DNA of 55,613 nt from Massilia frigida (GTDB lineage Bacteria; Pseudomonadota; Gammaproteobacteria; Burkholderiales; Burkholderiaceae_D). The stretch lies in assembly GCF_011682175.1 (NCBI RefSeq), contig NZ_WHJG01000043.1, positions 1 through 55,613 of the forward strand. Reading direction: 5' to 3'. The first letter of the stretch is position 1. Each line of letters begins with the position of its first letter. The translations under genes were made by a program, and so were the position numbers. Of the stretch, positions 34,701 through 42,874 are shown in pieces. The notes beneath the pieces were generated by a model that was not told where the DNA came from, ran no database searches, and saw only the letters and a program-made list of their open reading frames with translations.

Positions 34701-36140
34701 GCTCGGCGCAATCGCCTCGGCATAATCGTACAAGGTCCCCAAAATCTCCTCCGCGCGCTCGTCGGCATCTTCCGATAGCGCATCGATCTCGGCAAACAAC
34801 TGCTCGATCGTCCTCGCCCCGCCTTGCCCGTCGAACAGCTTGGCGGCGCGGTGCTCTTCCCACTGCTGCGCTTCGGCTTCGCTGAGCAACTCCGGGAAAT
34901 TGCGCGCGCGGTAGCGGAACACCAGTTCCACCAGGCGCTGATCCTCGAACGACGGCCTGGCCTTGGCCAGTTTCTCGGGCGTCTCGGCCCGCAGCGATTC
35001 CAGTTTGCGGCGGTCGCCATTGCCGATGAACCCGTTATACAGATCCTCATCCACATCGACCGCTTCCTGCGCGCCCGGGCGCTGATACACCTGCGCCCAC
35101 AAGGCGCCCATATCCGGCCCTGCCGCCGCCACGGCGGCGAACGCGCGTCCCTGCTCGATATCGATGCCCCACTTTTGCGCCATTGCCGCGCTCAGGGTCT
35201 TGAGGTTCCCCACCAGCATAGGCGACTTGTTCAGGTGAATGCTCTTGATCGGCAAGCGTGTCACGCCTTCCGGCAAATCGGCCGAGCGCGTGAACATGCG
35301 CAGGCGGATCGTTTCCGCATCGAGACCGAACAGCTCGGCCGGATCATGGCTGCAATCCCAGACCAGCACTTCATTCTTGTTGGTCGGATGGGTCGCCAGC
35401 GGCCACACCAGCCCGATGCAGCCGCGCTCGGTCGGGAACATGCCCGACACGTGCAGGAAGGGCTGGCGCTGCGCCGCCGCCAGATGCATGCCCATTTCCG
35501 ACGCGACCTTGTCTTTCTTGTGCAGGGCCAGGCAAAAATCGAACAGCTTGGGCTGCTTGTCGCGGATCAGGCGCGCCAGCGCGATGGTCGCGCGCACGTC
35601 CGACAGCGCATCGTGCGCCGTTTCGTGCAGCAAGCCGTTAGCCTTGGCCAGGTGCTCCAGCTTGAAACTCGGCTTGCCATCTTCGCGCAGCGGCCATTCG
35701 ATGCCTTCCGGGCGCAGCGCGTACGTCATGCGCACCACGTCGAGCAAGTCCCAACGCCCGCAATTGTGTTGCCACTCGCGCGCGTACGGATCGATCAGGT
35801 TGCGCCAGAACAGGAAACGCGTGATTTCATCGTCGAAGCGGATCGTGTTGTAGCCGACCCCGATCGTGCCGGCCTGGCTGAAGGCCGCCTCGATGGTGGC
35901 CGCGAACTGGTGCTCGGGTACGCCCAGTTCAAGGCATTGCTGCGGCGTGATGCCGGTGATCAGGCAGGACTGCGGGTCCGGCAGAAAATCCGGCGCCGGC
36001 TGGCAGTACAGCATGATCGGCGCGCCGATTTCATTGAGGTTGGCATCGGTGCGGATCGCGGCGAACTGCGCCGGACGGTCGCGGCGCGGCTGGGCGCCGA
36101 AGGTTTCGTAGTCGTGCCAAAGAAAAGTGTGGGTGGTCAT
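34692..36140 (-). CDS. sbcB: Exodeoxyribonuclease I
   Basis: A 482-residue 3'-5' single-strand exonuclease (Escherichia coli SbcB is 475). The exonuclease domain has the DEDD residues in order: WHDYETFG (Asp, Glu), GVGYNTIRFDDEITRF (Asp) and HDALSDVRATIALARL (His, Asp). The C-terminal part carries the SH3-like and helical regions that contact DNA and SSB. It acts in recombination and mismatch repair. The start at 36140 gives MTTHTFLWHDYETFG, matching homologues; the ribosome site is weak. Confidence 0.95.
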   Translation of the reverse strand: MTTHTFLWHDYETFGAQPRRDRPAQFAAIRTDANLNEIGAPIMLYCQPAPDFLPDPQSCLITGITPQQCLELGVPEHQFAATIEAAFSQAGTIGVGYNTIRFDDEITRFLFWRNLIDPYAREWQHNCGRWDLLDVVRMTYALRPEGIEWPLREDGKPSFKLEHLAKANGLLHETAHDALSDVRATIALARLIRDKQPKLFDFCLALHKKDKVASEMGMHLAAAQRQPFLHVSGMFPTERGCIGLVWPLATHPTNKNEVLVWDCSHDPAELFGLDAETIRLRMFTRSADLPEGVTRLPIKSIHLNKSPMLVGNLKTLSAAMAQKWGIDIEQGRAFAAVAAAGPDMGALWAQVYQRPGAQEAVDVDEDLYNGFIGNGDRRKLESLRAETPEKLAKARPSFEDQRLVELVFRYRARNFPELLSEAEAQQWEEHRAAKLFDGQGGARTIEQLFAEIDALSEDADERAEEILGTLYDYAEAIAPSRY

Positions 36141-36215
36141 GGAACGTCGATCAATAAGTGGCAGCCCGGCGCCGTGCGCATTCCGGGGCGAACCCTAATG
36201 CCGATAACTGACGAT

Positions 36216-36297
36216 CCGTCATTCCCGCGCAGGCGGGAATCCAAGGCCCGCCGCTGAGCCACGAGAGATTGGATTCCCGCCTGCGCGGGAATGACGG
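36216..36297. repeat. 28-bp perfect inverted repeat (REP-like)
   Basis: Arms 36216-36243 and 36270-36297 are exact reverse complements over 28 bases (CCGTCATTCCCGCGCAGGCG core) with a 26-base loop. Each arm also folds on itself (ATTCCCGC-GCAG-GCGGGAAT-like). It lies upstream of sbcB. Related GCGGGAATCCA sequence recurs at 53.07-53.12 kb. Confidence 0.85.
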
Positions 36298-36399
36298 CGC
36301 TGCATGTTGAGGCAGGCGTCAAGCGCATCAGGGGCGGACCCATATGGTACACAGATTGGCGCCGCGCTGGTGCCTGGATTGAGCGCGCGGCGCGGCAGG

Positions 36400-37365
36400 T
36401 CAGCGCGCGACGCGGTTGCGTCCGCCTTCCTTGGCGCGGTACATGGCCGCGTCGGCCGCCGCGATCAGGGCGCTGTCATCCATGCCCGCTTCCAGCAAGG
36501 CGACCCCGAACGAGGCCGTGATGTGCGGCAGCGGAATGCGCATGTCGCGGAAAATCGGCGCCTCGCGCATGCGCGAGCACAAGCGCTCGGCCACCATCAG
36601 CGCCAGCGGTTCCGGCGTTTCGGGCAGGATCACCATCAATTCCTCGCCACCGTAGCGCAGCGCGAAATCGGACGGGCGCAGCGCCGTCGAAATCACGTCG
36701 GCGGCCGCGCGCAGGGCGTCGTCGCCGGCCAGGTGGCCATGGGTATCGTTGAAGCGCTTGAAATGATCGAGGTCGAGCATCACCAGCGCCAGCGGGGTGC
36801 CGGCGCGGTGCGCGGTGGCGATCAGCTTGGGCAGCATGTCGTTCATCCAGGCGCGGTTGTACATGCCGGTCAAGCCATCGTTCATCGACAACTGGCGGTA
36901 GAATTCGCCCAGCTTCTGGCGCCGCCGCAGCAGCGCATTGGCGGCCCGGATGCGGAACGACAGCAGGCGCAGCAGGTTGCGCGCCAGCCCGTTCGACTGG
37001 TCGATCAGCTTCCACATCAGTTCGCCTTCGATGAGCAGCAGTTCCGATTCCTCCAGCGCGCTGATCGAGGCCAGGTTGGCCGCTTCATCCAGCACCGACT
37101 GCTCGCCCACGCTCTCGCCCGGCAAGATCTTGCTGACCGTGCCGTCGGCCATGCCGTTGCGGGTGTCGGCCTCGACCGCCAGCGCACCGCGCAGCAGGAT
37201 GTACAGGCGCGCACGGTTGCTATCCTCGACCCTGGCCCCGGGTGCGAGCCGCACCACGGTGCACTCGGCCAGCGCGCGCGCGATCTGCTCGTCGTCGATG
37301 TCGCGGAACAAATGCAAGTCCCGGATGGTGTAACTTGATGCAGCGAAGGTGCCGATCTGTTCCAA
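36400..37365 (-). CDS. Cyclic-nucleotide-binding domain fused to GGDEF diguanylate cyclase
   Basis: A 321-residue protein. Residues 12-130 form a CNB/CRP-type sensor (LHLFRDIDDEQIARALAECTVVRLAPGARV, LPGESVGEQSVLDEAANLASISALEESELLLI). Residues 155-321 form a GGDEF domain with the active GGEEL loop at 239-243 and an intact inhibitory RxxD site (R230-P-S-D233), so it probably makes cyclic di-GMP and is product-inhibited. The start is TTG at 37365 with GGAGAG 8 bases upstream; no ATG is available early. It would couple a nucleotide or redox signal to biofilm control. Transcribed divergently from the cobalamin-binding-like gene. Confidence 0.88.
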   Translation of the reverse strand: MEQIGTFAASSYTIRDLHLFRDIDDEQIARALAECTVVRLAPGARVEDSNRARLYILLRGALAVEADTRNGMADGTVSKILPGESVGEQSVLDEAANLASISALEESELLLIEGELMWKLIDQSNGLARNLLRLLSFRIRAANALLRRRQKLGEFYRQLSMNDGLTGMYNRAWMNDMLPKLIATAHRAGTPLALVMLDLDHFKRFNDTHGHLAGDDALRAAADVISTALRPSDFALRYGGEELMVILPETPEPLALMVAERLCSRMREAPIFRDMRIPLPHITASFGVALLEAGMDDSALIAAADAAMYRAKEGGRNRVAR

Positions 37366-37461
37366 AATAGTCTCTCCGGTCAGGTGTGCGCCGCTATAAC
37401 CATTGGCGTTCGCATCATATCAGTGTTCCAATAGCGTCATCCGAATCGAACCCGCCCCCAC

Positions 37462-38280
37462 ATGCACTTCACCGACGCCCTTGGCACCCCACACCGGCCC
37501 GACCCGGCGGCACGCATCGTGTCGCTGGTGCCCTCGATTACCGAATTGCTGTGCGAGCTCGGCCTGGCCGGGCAGCTGGTCGGGCGCACCGGCTTTTGCA
37601 TCCATCCGGCCGACCAGGTCGCCGCCATTGCCAAGATCGGCGGCACCAAGGATGTCAACCTGGAAAAAATCCGCAAGCTCGCGCCCACCCATCTGGTAGT
37701 CAACATCGACGAGAATGAAAAACCGACCGTCGAGGCGCTGGCGCAATGCGTGCCCAATATCGTCGTCACGCACCCGCTGGCGCCGCGCGACAACCTGGCG
37801 CTGGCGCGCCTGATGGGCGGGATTTTTTGCGCCGATGACAAGGCCGCCGCCTGGTGCGCCGCCTTCGAGGAAGAATACGCGGCGCTGCGGGCGCTGCCCA
37901 AGGGCCGGCCGGCGACGCTGCTGTATTGCATCTGGAAAGATCCGTGGATGAGCGTCTCGGCGGACACCTACATCGCCCGCATGATGGCCGAGATCGGCTG
38001 GAGCGTGCCGCAACTGGACGACCCGTCGGGTAGCGCCGCGCGCTATGCGACGCGCTACCCGCTGGTCACCTGGTCCGATGAACTGGTGGCGCGCATCGAC
38101 GGCGTGCTGCTGTCGACCGAACCCTACCGCTTCACGGACGTCCACGCGGACGCGCTGGAAAAACAGATCGGCAAGCCGGTGCATGTGATCGATGGTGAAA
38201 TGATGTCGTGGTACGGCAGCCGCTCGCTGGCCGGATTGCGCTACTTGCGCGCATTGGCACAGTCGGCATCGATGTTTTGA
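37462..38280 (+). CDS. Cobalamin-binding-like (helical-backbone metal receptor) protein
   Basis: A 272-residue protein with the periplasmic binding-protein fold of BtuF/FepB relatives: RIVSLVPSITELLCELGLAGQLVGRTGFCIHP, then LEKIRKLAPTHLVVNIDENEKPTVEALA, the central helix (TYIARMMAEIGW) and SDELVARIDGVLLSTEPY. Such proteins usually have signal peptides, but none is visible here, and the predicted start MHFTDALGTPH is polar. It may be a cytosolic cobamide-binding protein or have lost export. No transporter genes adjoin it. A strong terminator hairpin follows. Confidence 0.78.
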   Translation: MHFTDALGTPHRPDPAARIVSLVPSITELLCELGLAGQLVGRTGFCIHPADQVAAIAKIGGTKDVNLEKIRKLAPTHLVVNIDENEKPTVEALAQCVPNIVVTHPLAPRDNLALARLMGGIFCADDKAAAWCAAFEEEYAALRALPKGRPATLLYCIWKDPWMSVSADTYIARMMAEIGWSVPQLDDPSGSAARYATRYPLVTWSDELVARIDGVLLSTEPYRFTDVHADALEKQIGKPVHVIDGEMMSWYGSRSLAGLRYLRALAQSASMF

Positions 38281-38285
38281 TCCTG

Positions 38286-38318
38286 CGCCAGCAAGACAGG
38301 CTGGCTGTCTTGCTGGCG
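38286..38318 (+). terminator. Hairpin terminator after cobalamin-binding-like gene
   Basis: Perfect 14-bp stem CGCCAGCAAGACAG (38286-38299) with CTGTCTTGCTGGCG (38305-38318), loop GCTGG, starting 6 bases past the stop. A T-poor tail follows. Confidence 0.7.
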
Positions 38319-38378
38319 TTGCCTCGGGCCAGCCTGCCGCGGGGGCAGGGCGCTGGCCCTGGCCGTGTTACTTCGTAG

Positions 38379-38744
38379 TTACTCGCTGACTTCGTCCGGC
38401 TCGGGCACCAGTTTCGGCGTTGCGTGCAGCTGCTTGTCGTGCAGGCGGCCCAGGGCGCTTTCGATAGCGCGCTTGAGTTTGTCCGCTGCGCCGGTGATGG
38501 CCTGGTGCAGATGCACCGAGTGGTCGCTCACGGCGATCGGCTGGTAGCCGGTCACGCGCGCTTCGAGCAGGCAGCGGTTGCCGCCGTCGGAGGATTTCTG
38601 GCTGTTCTCGTCGCTGAGGTGGACTTCAACACGGGTAATGTGTTCGCTAAAACGCGAAACGGCAGCGGTGACCACGGATTGGACATGATCGTCGAGGCCT
38701 TGATGACGTTCGATCGTTTTATCGGTATTGATGTTGATTTGCAT
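38379..38744 (-). CDS. Ribosome hibernation/HPF-RaiA family protein
   Basis: A 121-residue protein of the HPF/RaiA (YfiA) type. It begins MQININTDKTIERHQGLDDHVQS and has the beta-alpha-beta fold elements ITRVEVHLSDENSQ, CLLEARVTGYQPIAVSD and HLHQAITGAADKLKRAIESALGR. These proteins bind the 30S decoding centre to stall ribosomes in stationary phase. GGGAG lies 7 bases before the ATG. The C-terminal tail (KLVPEPDEVSE) is short, so it is the short form without the dimerisation domain. Confidence 0.85.
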   Translation of the reverse strand: MQININTDKTIERHQGLDDHVQSVVTAAVSRFSEHITRVEVHLSDENSQKSSDGGNRCLLEARVTGYQPIAVSDHSVHLHQAITGAADKLKRAIESALGRLHDKQLHATPKLVPEPDEVSE

Positions 38745-38905
38745 AAGCTCACTCCCGGCTGTTCATAAAGGTACTGGCACAACCCTTGTTGACTTGCATG
38801 TGCTGCCTGGGCGCATTGCTGCGCCGCGCCAGGGTTGGCACATCGTTAAGCACACGGCCTATCTTACACCTTTGTTTGATATTGCTCAGCGCAAATGAAA
38901 TCGGG

Positions 38906-39400
38906 TCATGCCGCCTGCCAGCGCAGGGCGTCGGCGTGGGTGTCGGCGCGCTCGATCCGGAAGCCCAGTCCCAGGTACAGGCGGCGCGCGCGCGGGTTGG
39001 CGTGGTGGACCGACAAGGTCAGCGGGAGGTCATGGTCGGCCGCAAAGCGCTGCAGCGCGCCCAGCAGCGCGCGGCCGGTGCCGCGCCCGCGTGCCCGCGG
39101 CAGCAGGACGATATCGACCAGGCGCAGCGCCGCGCGGCCATGGTCGACGACGATGCGCGCCACCGGCTCGCCAGCCTGGTGCAAGACCAGATACTCGGCA
39201 TCCGGAAAGCGCGCGCGGTAATCGGCCGCCTGCAAGCGCTGCTGCATCGCGATCAGCGACGCCGCCAGGGCCGGGTCGGCGCTGCCTGTGCCGAGCAAAT
39301 CCTGGCGTGTGGACGCGTACAGGCGCGCCAGGAAGGGCGCGTCGGCTTCCACCGGCGCACGCGCAGCGAAGGCCCGCAGATGGGCGGCCAGCGCGCTCAC
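38906..39400 (-). CDS. GNAT-family N-acetyltransferase
   Basis: A 164-residue acetyltransferase. The acetyl-CoA site is RGRGTGRALLGALQRFA, preceded by RLVDIVLLPRA, with SVHHANPRARRLYLGLGFRI at the end, all in the usual order. The substrate is unknown. Its start GTG at 39400 overlaps the stop of the MFS gene as GTGA, so translation is coupled and the pair likely works together, for example modifying a molecule and exporting it. It ends 160 bases before the HPF gene on the same strand. Confidence 0.87.
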   Translation of the reverse strand: MSALAAHLRAFAARAPVEADAPFLARLYASTRQDLLGTGSADPALAASLIAMQQRLQAADYRARFPDAEYLVLHQAGEPVARIVVDHGRAALRLVDIVLLPRARGRGTGRALLGALQRFAADHDLPLTLSVHHANPRARRLYLGLGFRIERADTHADALRWQAA

Positions 39401-40668
39401 GCGCCGGCCTTGCCGTCGCGCAGCGCCGTCTCTTCCTTCTCGTGATGAGGGAAACGGTCCATGCGTGACAGGACCGGGAACTTGAAGATCCAGATCGCCG
39501 TGACCGCCAGCGTGGCGGCGCCGCCGAACAGGATCGCGCGCGTCAGCCCGAACCAGCCGGCGGTCAGGCCCGACTCGAATTCGCCGAGTTCGTTGGAGGC
39601 GCCGATGAACACCGCATTGACCGCGCTCACGCGGCCGCGGATTTCATCCGGCGTCTCGAACTGCACCAGCAGATGGCGCACGTACACGCTCACCATGTCG
39701 CCGGCGCCGAGCAGGAACAGGGCACCCAGGGCGACCGGGAAACTCGCGCTCCAGCCCAGCACCAGGGTCGCCACGCCGAACACGGCCACGCCGCCGAACA
39801 TCCACGTGCCGACCCGGCGGCGGATCGGATAAAACGCCAGTGCCACCGAACACAGCGCGGCGCCGACGCCCGGCGCGGTGCGCAGCAAGCCCAGTCCCAC
39901 CGCATCGACCTGCAGCACATCGTGCGCATAGGCCGGCAGCAGCGCCGTGGCGCCGCCGAACAGCACCGCGAACAGATCGAGCGAAATGGCCCCCAGCATG
40001 ATCGGGCGCGACCACACGAAGCGCAGGCCTTCCAGCACCGTGTGCCACGTAGCGGGCTCCTTGTTGACGACCTGGGGCGCGCTGTGGGTCATCGACATCA
40101 GGATCACCGACAACACCAGCAGCGTCGCGGCCGCCAGATACACCGTGGCCGGCCCCGTGATGTACAGCAAGCCGCCGAGCACCGGACCGGCGATCACGGC
40201 CACGTGAAACGCCGACGAACTCAGGGCCACCGCCTGGCTGAAATGTTCATCCGGCACCATATTACGCAGCACCGCCTGGGTGGCCGGCATCATGAATGCG
40301 CGCGCGCTGCCGAACAGCACCAGGATGGCAAACACCGGCCACACCACCGCCACCCCGCTCGCCGTAAAGGCCAGCAACATCAAGCCGCACAGCAACTGCG
40401 TGAGCAGGCACAGGATAATGATGCGGCGCCGGTCATAGCGGTCGGCCGTATGGCCGGCCAGCAGGATCAGCACCAGGAAAGGTGCGAACTGGGCCAGGCC
40501 GATCAGGCCCAGGTCGAACAGGCTGCCCGTCATTTGATATACCTGCCAGCCGATCGCCACGCTCTGCATCTGCACCGCCAGGGTCCCCAGCACGCGCGCG
40601 GCCAGGTAAAACGAGAAATTTCGGTGGCGCAAAACACTGAAACCGTTGGACGGCGGCATCACAGGCAT
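39397..40668 (-). CDS. MFS transporter (EntS-like)
   Basis: A 423-residue transporter with about twelve membrane helices. Features are the N-terminal RHRNFSFYLAARVLGTLAVQMQ, the motif between helices 2 and 3 (LAGHTADRYDRRRIIILCLL), PVLGGLLYITGP mid-protein and DEIRGRVSAVNAVFIGASNELGEFESG. This resembles the enterobactin-exporter-like (EntS/MFS_3) group. The probable role is drug or siderophore efflux. The ATG at 40668 fits the alignment with relatives, though the ribosome site is weak. It is coupled to the GNAT gene through a GTGA overlap. Confidence 0.86.
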   Translation of the reverse strand: MPVMPPSNGFSVLRHRNFSFYLAARVLGTLAVQMQSVAIGWQVYQMTGSLFDLGLIGLAQFAPFLVLILLAGHTADRYDRRRIIILCLLTQLLCGLMLLAFTASGVAVVWPVFAILVLFGSARAFMMPATQAVLRNMVPDEHFSQAVALSSSAFHVAVIAGPVLGGLLYITGPATVYLAAATLLVLSVILMSMTHSAPQVVNKEPATWHTVLEGLRFVWSRPIMLGAISLDLFAVLFGGATALLPAYAHDVLQVDAVGLGLLRTAPGVGAALCSVALAFYPIRRRVGTWMFGGVAVFGVATLVLGWSASFPVALGALFLLGAGDMVSVYVRHLLVQFETPDEIRGRVSAVNAVFIGASNELGEFESGLTAGWFGLTRAILFGGAATLAVTAIWIFKFPVLSRMDRFPHHEKEETALRDGKAGA

Positions 40669-40789
40669 AGGAACTTTCGGGACTGGCTACGCGGGTAGGG
40701 TAAAATGATTCTTTCTGGAATCAGCATGGCATTGTGCCCGATGTTTCCCGACCCTGCTGGCTGTGCCGCTTCCTTGCCGTTATCGTTTT

Positions 40790-41401
40790 ATGCAGAACAC
40801 CATATTTGAAACACCTGTCGTCAACACCTTGATGAGAGGATTCTCGCTCCTGACGCTGCGGCTGATGGGGTGGCGTACCGATGGGCTGACGCCGGAGCAG
40901 ATTGCCGGCTATTCCCGGTACGTGCTCATCGCCGCGCCGCACACCAGCAACTGGGATTTCCCGATCACGCTGATGGTGTGTTTCGCCTTGCGTTTGCGGG
41001 TGTACTGGATGGCCAAGTCGAGCCTGTTTACCTGGCCGATCGGGTGGTTATCGCGCTGGCTGGGCGGCATTCCGATCGACCGCACGGCCTCCAACAACAC
41101 GGTGCAGAACACGATTGACGCGTTTGCCAAGCGCGAGCGGCTGGCGGTGATTGTTGCGCCGGAAGGCACGCGCGGCAGGGTCACGCACTGGAAGACCGGT
41201 TTTTACCACATTGCGCACGGCGCCAACGTCCCGATCGCGCTTGCCTTCCTCGACTTCAAGCGCAAGACGGGCGGCATTGGCTGCATGTTCCACACCACGG
41301 GCGACATCACGGTCGATATGGTCGAAATCCAGCGTTTCTACAGCGGCGTGACCGGCAAAAACAGCGACCAATTCGACGCCTCCGCAGTCAAGCGTAAATA
41401 A
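40790..41401 (+). CDS. 1-acyl-sn-glycerol-3-phosphate acyltransferase family protein
   Basis: A 203-residue acyltransferase of the PlsC-like superfamily. Motif 1 is diverged but present as IAAPHTSNWDFPITLM (HxxxxD as HTSNWD), followed by WPIGWLSRWLGGIPIDRT and VIVAPEGTRGRVTHWKTGFYHIA, which is the EGTR acceptor motif. Such enzymes acylate lysophosphatidate or ornithine lipids. The ATG at 40790 is preferred over a GTG at 40763. Its stop abuts a dispersed inverted repeat. Confidence 0.86.
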   Translation: MQNTIFETPVVNTLMRGFSLLTLRLMGWRTDGLTPEQIAGYSRYVLIAAPHTSNWDFPITLMVCFALRLRVYWMAKSSLFTWPIGWLSRWLGGIPIDRTASNNTVQNTIDAFAKRERLAVIVAPEGTRGRVTHWKTGFYHIAHGANVPIALAFLDFKRKTGGIGCMFHTTGDITVDMVEIQRFYSGVTGKNSDQFDASAVKRK

Positions 41402-41402
41402 T

Positions 41403-41463
41403 CCTACAACCGGGGTCAGAGCTCTAAATTGAAATCTTTCTAATTAGAGCTCTGACCCCGGTT
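41403..41463. repeat. Dispersed inverted-repeat element, copy B
   Basis: Left arm (41403-41427) is identical over 25 bases to the element at 16453. The right arm 41444-41463 (TTAGAGCTCTGACCCCGGTT) pairs over 20 bases; the loop is 16 bases. It starts one base past the acyltransferase stop and ends at the broken ohrR-like fragment. Confidence 0.88.
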
Positions 41464-41464
41464 A

Positions 41465-41620
41465 AGCAAGCGGCGCGCGCCTTCCTGTTTCCACAGCACC
41501 ACCATCACCAGATAGTGCGGATAGCTCAGGTGCAGCCCGGCCAGCAGCGGCTTGTAGCGCTGTGTCATCTTCAGCGAGGTCGATACAGCTTGAAGCACAG
41601 TTGCTGGTCGAGGACGAGGG
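41465..41620 (-). pseudogene. Truncated, frameshifted OhrR/MarR-family pseudogene
   Basis: Reading the minus strand, 41620 to about 41575 encodes LVLDQQLCFKLYR, matching the OhrR sensing-Cys segment (here [11 protein letters not shown]). After a one-base shift, the next frame reads MTQRYKPLLAGLHLSYPHYLVMVVLWKQEG, matching [28 protein letters not shown]. The frame is broken by a TGA at the join and homology stops just before the inverted repeat at 41463. The wing, recognition helix and C-terminus are absent. This is a decayed ohrR paralogue. Confidence 0.8.
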
Positions 41621-41648
41621 GGCGGCCACGGCGGTTCCCGGGTGCGAA

Positions 41649-42671
41649 CTAGGCCAGGTCGGCTTCACTGGTGAAGGCGTCGGCGTAGAACTCCTCGGCC
41701 GGCAGCCCGCATTGCGCGACATACTCGCGCCGCGCAGCCTCGACCACCACCGGGGCGCCGCAGGCATACACCTGGTAGCCGGACAGGTCCGGCAGGTCGT
41801 GCATCACCGCCGCGTGCACGTAGCCGGTGCGCCCGCTCCAGTGGTCTTCCGGGAAGGCGTGCGAGACCACCGGTACGTAGCGCAAGTGGGGCAGGGTGGC
41901 GGCCCATTCTTCGCACAGGGCGTTCATGTACAGGTCGCCCGGGCGGCGTCCGCCCCAGTACAGGCTGACCGGACGGGTGGAGCCGAGGTGGATCAGGTGC
42001 TCGACCAGCGCCTTGACCGGCGCAAACCCGGTGCCCGAGGCCAGCAGCACGATCGGCTTGTCCGAGTCTTCGCGCAGGTAAAACGTGCCGAACGGGCCTT
42101 CGAAGCGCAGGATGTCGCGCTCCTTCATGGTGTTGAACACTTGCTCGGTGAACAGCCCGCCGGCCATGTAGCGGATGTGCAAGGTCAGCGGACCGGCCAG
42201 GCTGGGGGCGCTGGCCATGCTGTAGCTGCGCCGCTTGCCGTCGCGCAGCATGAATTCGATGTATTGCCCGGCGCGGTAAGCCAGCGCTTCATTGGCCGGC
42301 AGTTGCAGGGTGATGATGGCCACGTCCGGCGCGACTTTCTCGATGCTGGCCACGCGCGAGGGCATCTTGCGCACCGGATAATCGGTGCTGCCGCCGACTT
42401 CGCGCGCTTCGATCACCAGGTCGGCGGACGTGGTGGCGCAGCAGAACAGCGAGAAGCCGGCGGCTTTTTCTGCGTCGCTCAGGGCGCGCTGCTGGTGCGC
42501 CTTGTGCGCGACCGTGCCGGAAACGACCTTGCCTTTGCAGGAACCGCAGGCGCCATTCTTGCAGCCGTAGGGCAGGCCGATGCCGGCGCGGATCGCCGCC
42601 GCCAGCACGGTTTCGTCCGCTTCGCAGGCAAACTGGTGGCCGCTGGGCTGGACAGTAATCTGAAACGTCAT
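41649..42671 (-). CDS. CDP-6-deoxy-delta-3,4-glucoseen reductase-like Fe-S flavoprotein
   Basis: A 340-residue reductase. The N-terminal [2Fe-2S] ferredoxin domain has the plant-type cluster C37, C42, C45 (GCKNGACGSCKGKV) and C77 or C78. It is followed by an FAD-binding segment (GKRRSYSMASAP) and an NAD-binding domain (LLASGTGFAPVKALVEHL; YACGAPVVVEAARREY). The order matches CDP-6-deoxyhexose reductases (AscD/RfbI-like) and phenol or naphthalene reductase subunits. It supplies electrons to a partner that I cannot identify here; no deoxysugar genes adjoin it. Confidence 0.88.
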   Translation of the reverse strand: MTFQITVQPSGHQFACEADETVLAAAIRAGIGLPYGCKNGACGSCKGKVVSGTVAHKAHQQRALSDAEKAAGFSLFCCATTSADLVIEAREVGGSTDYPVRKMPSRVASIEKVAPDVAIITLQLPANEALAYRAGQYIEFMLRDGKRRSYSMASAPSLAGPLTLHIRYMAGGLFTEQVFNTMKERDILRFEGPFGTFYLREDSDKPIVLLASGTGFAPVKALVEHLIHLGSTRPVSLYWGGRRPGDLYMNALCEEWAATLPHLRYVPVVSHAFPEDHWSGRTGYVHAAVMHDLPDLSGYQVYACGAPVVVEAARREYVAQCGLPAEEFYADAFTSEADLA

Positions 42672-42874
42672 AGTGTTATCGTCATCAAGAAGAACTACAT
42701 GGTCGGGGTTGATCGCGCCGCTACGGTCGCGAGCAACGGGTGCGGGTATTTTACATGTTCCGCTGCGCTGGCCGGGTGCGCCAGGGCCGCCGCCACGGCC
42801 AGCGGCGGACCCTGCCGACGCTGCGCTTATCTTGTATATTGTGTGGCTACGCCATCGACGACAAACAATTCCAC

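Noticed and set aside
41462-41767. 101-codon minus-strand frame over the ohrR relic
   Set aside because: Its frame does not follow the OhrR match and runs antisense-like into the Fe-S reductase end; the homology lies in two other frames.
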